Source: Larix sibirica
Lineage: Eukaryota; Streptophyta; Pinopsida; Pinales; Pinaceae
Assembly: GCA_004151065.3 (NCBI GenBank)
Contig: NWUY0300013763.1
Span: 56,651-77,537 of the forward strand
Length of the DNA stretch: 20,887 bases
Reading direction: 5' to 3'
The notes beneath the pieces are model-generated. The model saw only the letters and a list, made by a program, of their open reading frames with translations. It made no database searches and was not told the origin of the DNA. Positions 17,777 to 20,887 of this stretch are shown piece after piece (position 1 is the first letter of the stretch; each line of letters begins with the position of its first letter). The translations under genes and the position numbers were made by a program.

Positions 17777-18541
17777 TCACTGAACAGATGGAGATGGAGA
17801 TGGAGGTGGAGGTGGAGGTGGAGGTGGAGGTGGAGATGGAGATGGAGATGGTGAGGGAGACGGAGTATACACTGATCGACGGCAAAGAGGACAGTCTCTG
17901 TGTACAGTGCCATCGCTGCGGCGTGTGAGCCACAATACGATACAATCCCTGTGGTGAATATGCGGGCAAAATGGCGACTTGGTGCCTTCCGTGCCCACTT
18001 CAATTTTTTCTTGGCAATAGACGCACTGAAATTCGTCTCGTTGGTTTTGTTGTATAAGGACGGATGGCCATTCACTTACTGTCCTTTCCATGACCATGTG
18101 ATGTTCTGGATCAATCTCCGCCTGCTCACTAGCGCTCGACATGTACTCTTCGAATTCAGGAATAGACTCGAGATCATACTCTTCATCTACGAAATCGTGT
18201 AATTCTAAATCATCCAAGGGATCCACTTCATACTCTTCTTTTTTGTTGTTGTTGTTGTTGTTTTTAGGGAATAAATTGAGTGTAGCCAGATGCTCATACA
18301 CCTCATCCCATCCGCACTCCACGTCGTCGTTGTTGGACAGTACTAATCGTTTTTGTTCCGCGTCCACTATAGACGACGTCCCATGTCCCAGCCGCGCGCG
18401 AAGTTGTGTCTCCCTCTCCGTCAATTCTTGCTCTTGTTCACCACTCATTATTCTGGCTCTAAGAAGATCTGCCAGCTCATTTCTAACAATCTTCAAACTC
18501 ATACTCAGGAACCTTCCTCCCATATCGTTTCTGGTCGCCAT
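17777..18541 (-). CDS. RING-H2 zinc finger protein, probable E3 ubiquitin ligase
   Basis: Intronless, 254 aa. The RING-H2 domain spans residues 173-220: Cys173-x2-Cys176, Cys192-x-His194-x2-His197-x2-Cys200, Cys217-x2-Cys220, with Trp204 (IVLWL) at the place that contacts the E2 enzyme in active RING ligases. All eight zinc ligands are present. Before it lie a helical charged N-terminus, an Asn run (94-99, from a GTT repeat) and an acidic stretch (104-150). After it comes a Ser-Pro then Pro tail (227-252) from a hexanucleotide repeat. There is no transmembrane segment, so it is likely soluble, unlike the ATL type. Known for the family: transfer of ubiquitin to substrates; the substrate here is unknown. 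The start ATG at 18541 is the first in the frame. Neighbouring sequence gives no functional hint. Confidence 0.85.
   Translation of the reverse strand: MATRNDMGGRFLSMSLKIVRNELADLLRARIMSGEQEQELTERETQLRARLGHGTSSIVDAEQKRLVLSNNDDVECGWDEVYEHLATLNLFPKNNNNNNKKEEYEVDPLDDLELHDFVDEEYDLESIPEFEEYMSSASEQAEIDPEHHMVMERTVSEWPSVLIQQNQRDEFQCVYCQEKIEVGTEGTKSPFCPHIHHRDCIVLWLTRRSDGTVHRDCPLCRRSVYTPSPSPSPSPSPPPPPPPPPPPSPSPSVQ
17788..17851 (-). repeat. Hexanucleotide repeat encoding the Ser-Pro/Pro tail of the RING-H2 protein
   Basis: About eleven units of GGAGGT or GGAGAT (plus strand) lie at the 3' end of the coding region. Each unit adds two residues (Pro-Pro or Pro-Ser), so length changes keep the frame. The GGAGAT variants are at both ends, the GGAGGT variants in the middle. 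Confidence 0.9.
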
Positions 18542-18542
18542 T

Positions 18543-18630
18543 TTCTTTACTTGAATCTTGAGTTAGACTTGAGTTTCACTTCACTTTGATGTGTTCTTTA
18601 GTTGAATCTTGAGTTTCACTTCACTTTGAT
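18543..18630 (-). repeat. 51-bp tandem duplication in the leader of the RING-H2 gene
   Basis: TTCTTTACTTGAATCTTGAG at 18543 and TTCTTTAGTTGAATCTTGAG at 18594 start two units that both end TTTCACTTCACTTTGAT. The first has about 11 extra bases (GTTAGACTTGA). It lies just upstream of the ATG, probably in the untranslated leader. Confidence 0.85.
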
Positions 18631-18639
18631 TATTATTTA

Positions 18640-19730
18640 TGTACTCGCCCTCGCCAATCGTTGCGTTTTTTCGTCAATCTCCACAGTACACTAAACGAAC
18701 AGGTAAACATTAGCGGCTAACCTAAACTTTGAAGCATATTTCCATATTCAAAAATTTAATCTACGTGTGACACAGTAGTTATACTAGTAGTAGACGGATG
18801 TTTAATGCTAGAATCATTAAAATTCATTCATCTTTACTGCTTAGTGCTTAATGTTGCGGTTAATGCAATAAACTGGAATTAACGTTCCATTTTGAAAAAT
18901 TGTGACAGCTTATATAGAATTTTGAACTTGAGATTTCAGAACTTGGCATTGGTTGAAGCAATCTAAACTCTATAGTGTAAGAAGTTAGTACCACCCATTG
19001 TAAATATCATGATCAATTTCAAACACTGATTTCTATATAAATCCCCGAGTCCGAACTTCAAGATGATCTCCTCCGAACTTTTGTAAATCTTTGGTAATTT
19101 GAAATTAAAATAATAAATCTGATGTAATGTAAGTTAAGAGTTTTCTACATTTTAAGATTTCAGCATATGATTTTCACACGGAAGCTATAAAATCAAAGCC
19201 AGATTATAAAGGTTGAACGCAAAATCGTAAAGTAGAATACAAATGTTTTATTTGTCCTTGTGTATATATACAAAATTTCATGATGATTAGAGGAGATTTC
19301 AAAGTAATCATTCACATGGAAGAATTGAGTTAAGGTAGTTTTTAATTTAAAACTTCAATAGAGAAGAGTATTTTTTTAATTAAAAATTTATTGTTGAAAG
19401 ATTAATGTTTTATAAAACTTCATTGTTGAAAGTCAAAAAAATTTAAACAAAACGTTTTATAATGGGCAATATAACAACACAAAACGTAAAAAAAATTCGT
19501 ATGGCTGGTAAAGTTAAATCCAAATTCCAACACTGGATCTGATGGTCTCTGGGGTGGCGGCTTGTTGGCGTTGGTCGCAGTGAAGAGGACGTGTGTCCTG
19601 CTATCATGTGCAGCCGAAGTGGTTGCGGTCCTGGTACCCTACAATGCCAATGATGCCCATGCATCATACTCTCTTATTTAGATTGTTCTTACTTTTTAGC
19701 CACACTTATATCACTTATGATTTCTTCTTC
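18640..19730. other. Spacer without a recognised gene
   Basis: AT-rich, with no supported gene. A less AT-rich patch at about 19530-19660 is open on both strands for about 60-75 codons, but neither translation is recognised and the minus-strand one is His/Arg/Pro-rich, as expected by chance. Confidence 0.5.
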
Positions 19731-19918
19731 TTTGCTTTGCATTCTTCATCTTCCTCTTTGTAAAATGTGTCTTTTTGTAAAATGTGTCTTTGCAATCTAC
19801 AACTCTAAGTAACCCTTTAAGTCTATGCTCAACTTTGCTTTGCATTCTTCATCTTCTCTTTGTAAAGTGTGTCTTTGCAATCTAGAACTCTAAGTAACCC
19901 TTTAAGTCTATGCTCAAC
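19731..19918. repeat. 103-bp tandem duplication
   Basis: Units starting TTTGCTTTGCATTCTTCATC at 19731 and 19834 both end in CTAAGTAACCCTTTAAGTC plus TATGCTCAAC. The first unit has an extra inner repeat of TTTGTAAAATGTGTC. Confidence 0.92.
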
Positions 19919-20110
19919 TTTCATTATGATGATCATATTCTCAATAGCTTGTTGCAACTTATCCAACTTTGACAATTGTTGCAAATCTTGCTCAATAGAG
20001 CTCATTGCTTCATACATTACCTCTTAATGTTGCATAATGCCTCATCATCCTCTATTTTCTACAGTGTTATCATTGTCTTGAAATATTCTATAAATGTTTG
20101 TTCATCAAGA
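19829..20110 (-). pseudogene. Decayed coiled-coil fragment
   Basis: The minus strand encodes EEILDEQTFIEYFKTMITL, then after a stop and a frame change MSSIEQDLQQLSKLDKLQQA and IENMIIIMKVEHRLKGLL, a helical, charged sequence. Its position downstream of the third copy of the unrecognised gene, same strand, suggests it is the remnant of that copy's C-terminal half, with a deletion and a (TA)n tract between. Residue similarity to the C-terminal half at 8300-9200 is not convincing by eye. Confidence 0.35.
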
Positions 20111-20127
20111 ATCTCTTCATTTTGCTT

Positions 20128-20179
20128 ATATATATATATTCTTCATTCTTCATTTTGATTATATATATATATATATATT
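20128..20179. repeat. (TA)n microsatellite
   Basis: Two alternating TA tracts (about 20128-20139 and 20158-20178) are separated by TTCTTCATTCTTCATTTTGA. They lie at the 3' break of the third gene copy. Confidence 0.85.
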
Positions 20180-20214
20180 AGTTTCCACAAAACTTGGGTA
20201 CTTGGACAGAGACN

Positions 20215-20887
20215 TTGACTTCTAAACAATGGTCTGCAACTTTGTTGAGACTATCATTCTTTCTGAAAATATTTTCAACAAAGTGAAAATATCCCAACTC
20301 TTGAATAAAAGCCTCAGCTACTTTAACTTTCGAGAACTTATATGCCCCAAAGTAGAAGGGAAATGGTGGGAAAGAGGCCTTTTTCAGTCTATTCAGGATG
20401 TTTCCAATCCCATCTATAAAAACTTGTCTCACTACTTCCTTGAGGACCACATAGTCAATTGTATATATGGGCAAGAGAGATGGCAGTTTGGAACCCCCAT
20501 ACATTCTAAGGTAGGTTCCCTCCTGCGAAAAATAATAATCGCCATATTCCTCTATGACTTCCATGGCGTTTTCAGAGAGGCAGTTTGGCTCTCTATTGAA
20601 AATTAGCTCGTACATAGACATGATAAATTCTTCACATATGGTCTTATAATAACTCTTGTATCTCTGAACCCACAGGATATTATAAGCAGTATAAATTGGG
20701 GAATTGGCCTTGTTCTAGACACAACCTAAATTTGGGGAAGGATGCCTTCACAAAATGCAATCTACAAGGTATGATGACATGTAGAATTCTGCCTTTTTTT
20801 GAGTCAGTCTTGATTTGGCATTAGCTATTGCCGAGGACAGACTATCTGATACAATGTCCACCCAATTGAAAATTGTACCACTGAAAG
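20215..20887 (-). pseudogene. Third, diverged copy of the unrecognised gene (partial, runs off the window)
   Basis: From the window edge the minus strand reads FNWVDIVSDSLSSAIA, KKAEFYMSSYLVDC, ILWVQRYKSYYKTICEEF, EYGDYYFSQEGTYLRMYGGS and KKASFPPFPFYFGAYKF, colinear with both inverted-repeat copies. It has a TGA at 20750-20748 where the right arm has CGA and a TAG at 20717-20715 where the right arm has TGG. The long open part (20621 down to 20215) is otherwise unbroken. Similarity stops near the n at 20214, at the codons for KVADHC. It shows that the family exists outside the inverted repeat. Confidence 0.75.

Noticed and set aside
17611-18075. Minus-strand 154-codon frame ending with a CPLC and Ser-Pro segment
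   Set aside because: It is the RING-H2 gene read out of frame through the hexamer repeat, meeting the duplicated tail. It lacks the other six zinc ligands.
18141-18554. Plus-strand frame of 137 codons, Ser-rich
   Set aside because: It is the shadow of the RING-H2 gene, whose zinc ligands are complete on the minus strand.
19443-19667. 74-codon minus-strand frame, and an opposing plus frame, in a GC-richer patch
   Set aside because: Low-complexity His/Arg/Pro composition, no family match, no splice or promoter context.

Overview
The window is nuclear DNA of a land plant. A UBP1-associated (UBA2-type) RNA-binding protein gene, a RING-H2 protein gene, AT-rich spacers, many decayed repeats and plant-type TATA and telo-box signals all point that way. 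The long, relic-rich spacers fit a large genome, possibly a gymnosperm, but that is only a guess. Three single n positions (4422, 13750, 20214) show it comes from an assembly.

Layout. 1-3700 (minus strand): a complete UBA2-type gene with a TATA/telo-box promoter, a 5' UTR intron, one coding exon with two RRMs, and a probable 3' UTR with two introns around a 30-nt microexon. 4095-4895 (minus): the broken 5' part of a hAT-like transposase gene (TTF-type zinc finger). 4907 to about 13266: a very large inverted repeat, two arms of about 3.35 kb around a 1.66-kb centre. Each arm starts with tandem units of about 70 bp built on a 13-bp palindrome, then has an inward-facing promoter, then the 5' part of the same unrecognised gene. 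Only the minus-strand (right) copy continues through the centre into a coiled-coil C-terminal half, and it is cut off where it meets the left arm. All copies carry stops and frameshifts. 13300-17600: AT-rich, no gene recognised, several 36-100 bp tandem duplications and one promoter/5' UTR-like stretch. 17777-18541 (minus): an intronless RING-H2 gene with a Ser/Pro-Pro tail encoded by a hexanucleotide repeat; part of its tail is duplicated downstream. 18650-20110: mostly empty, with a 103-bp tandem duplication and a decayed coiled-coil stretch. 20215-20887 (minus): a third, more diverged copy of the unrecognised gene, running off the window.

The two intact genes are ordinary housekeeping or regulatory plant genes and have no visible functional link. 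The notable object is the inverted repeat. It resembles known loci in which a rearranged, inverted copy of a repeat family makes hairpin RNA and silences the dispersed copies (maize Mu killer is the best-known case). That role is inferred from structure only; small-RNA data would decide it. I found no reverse transcriptase, integrase or intact transposase inside it.
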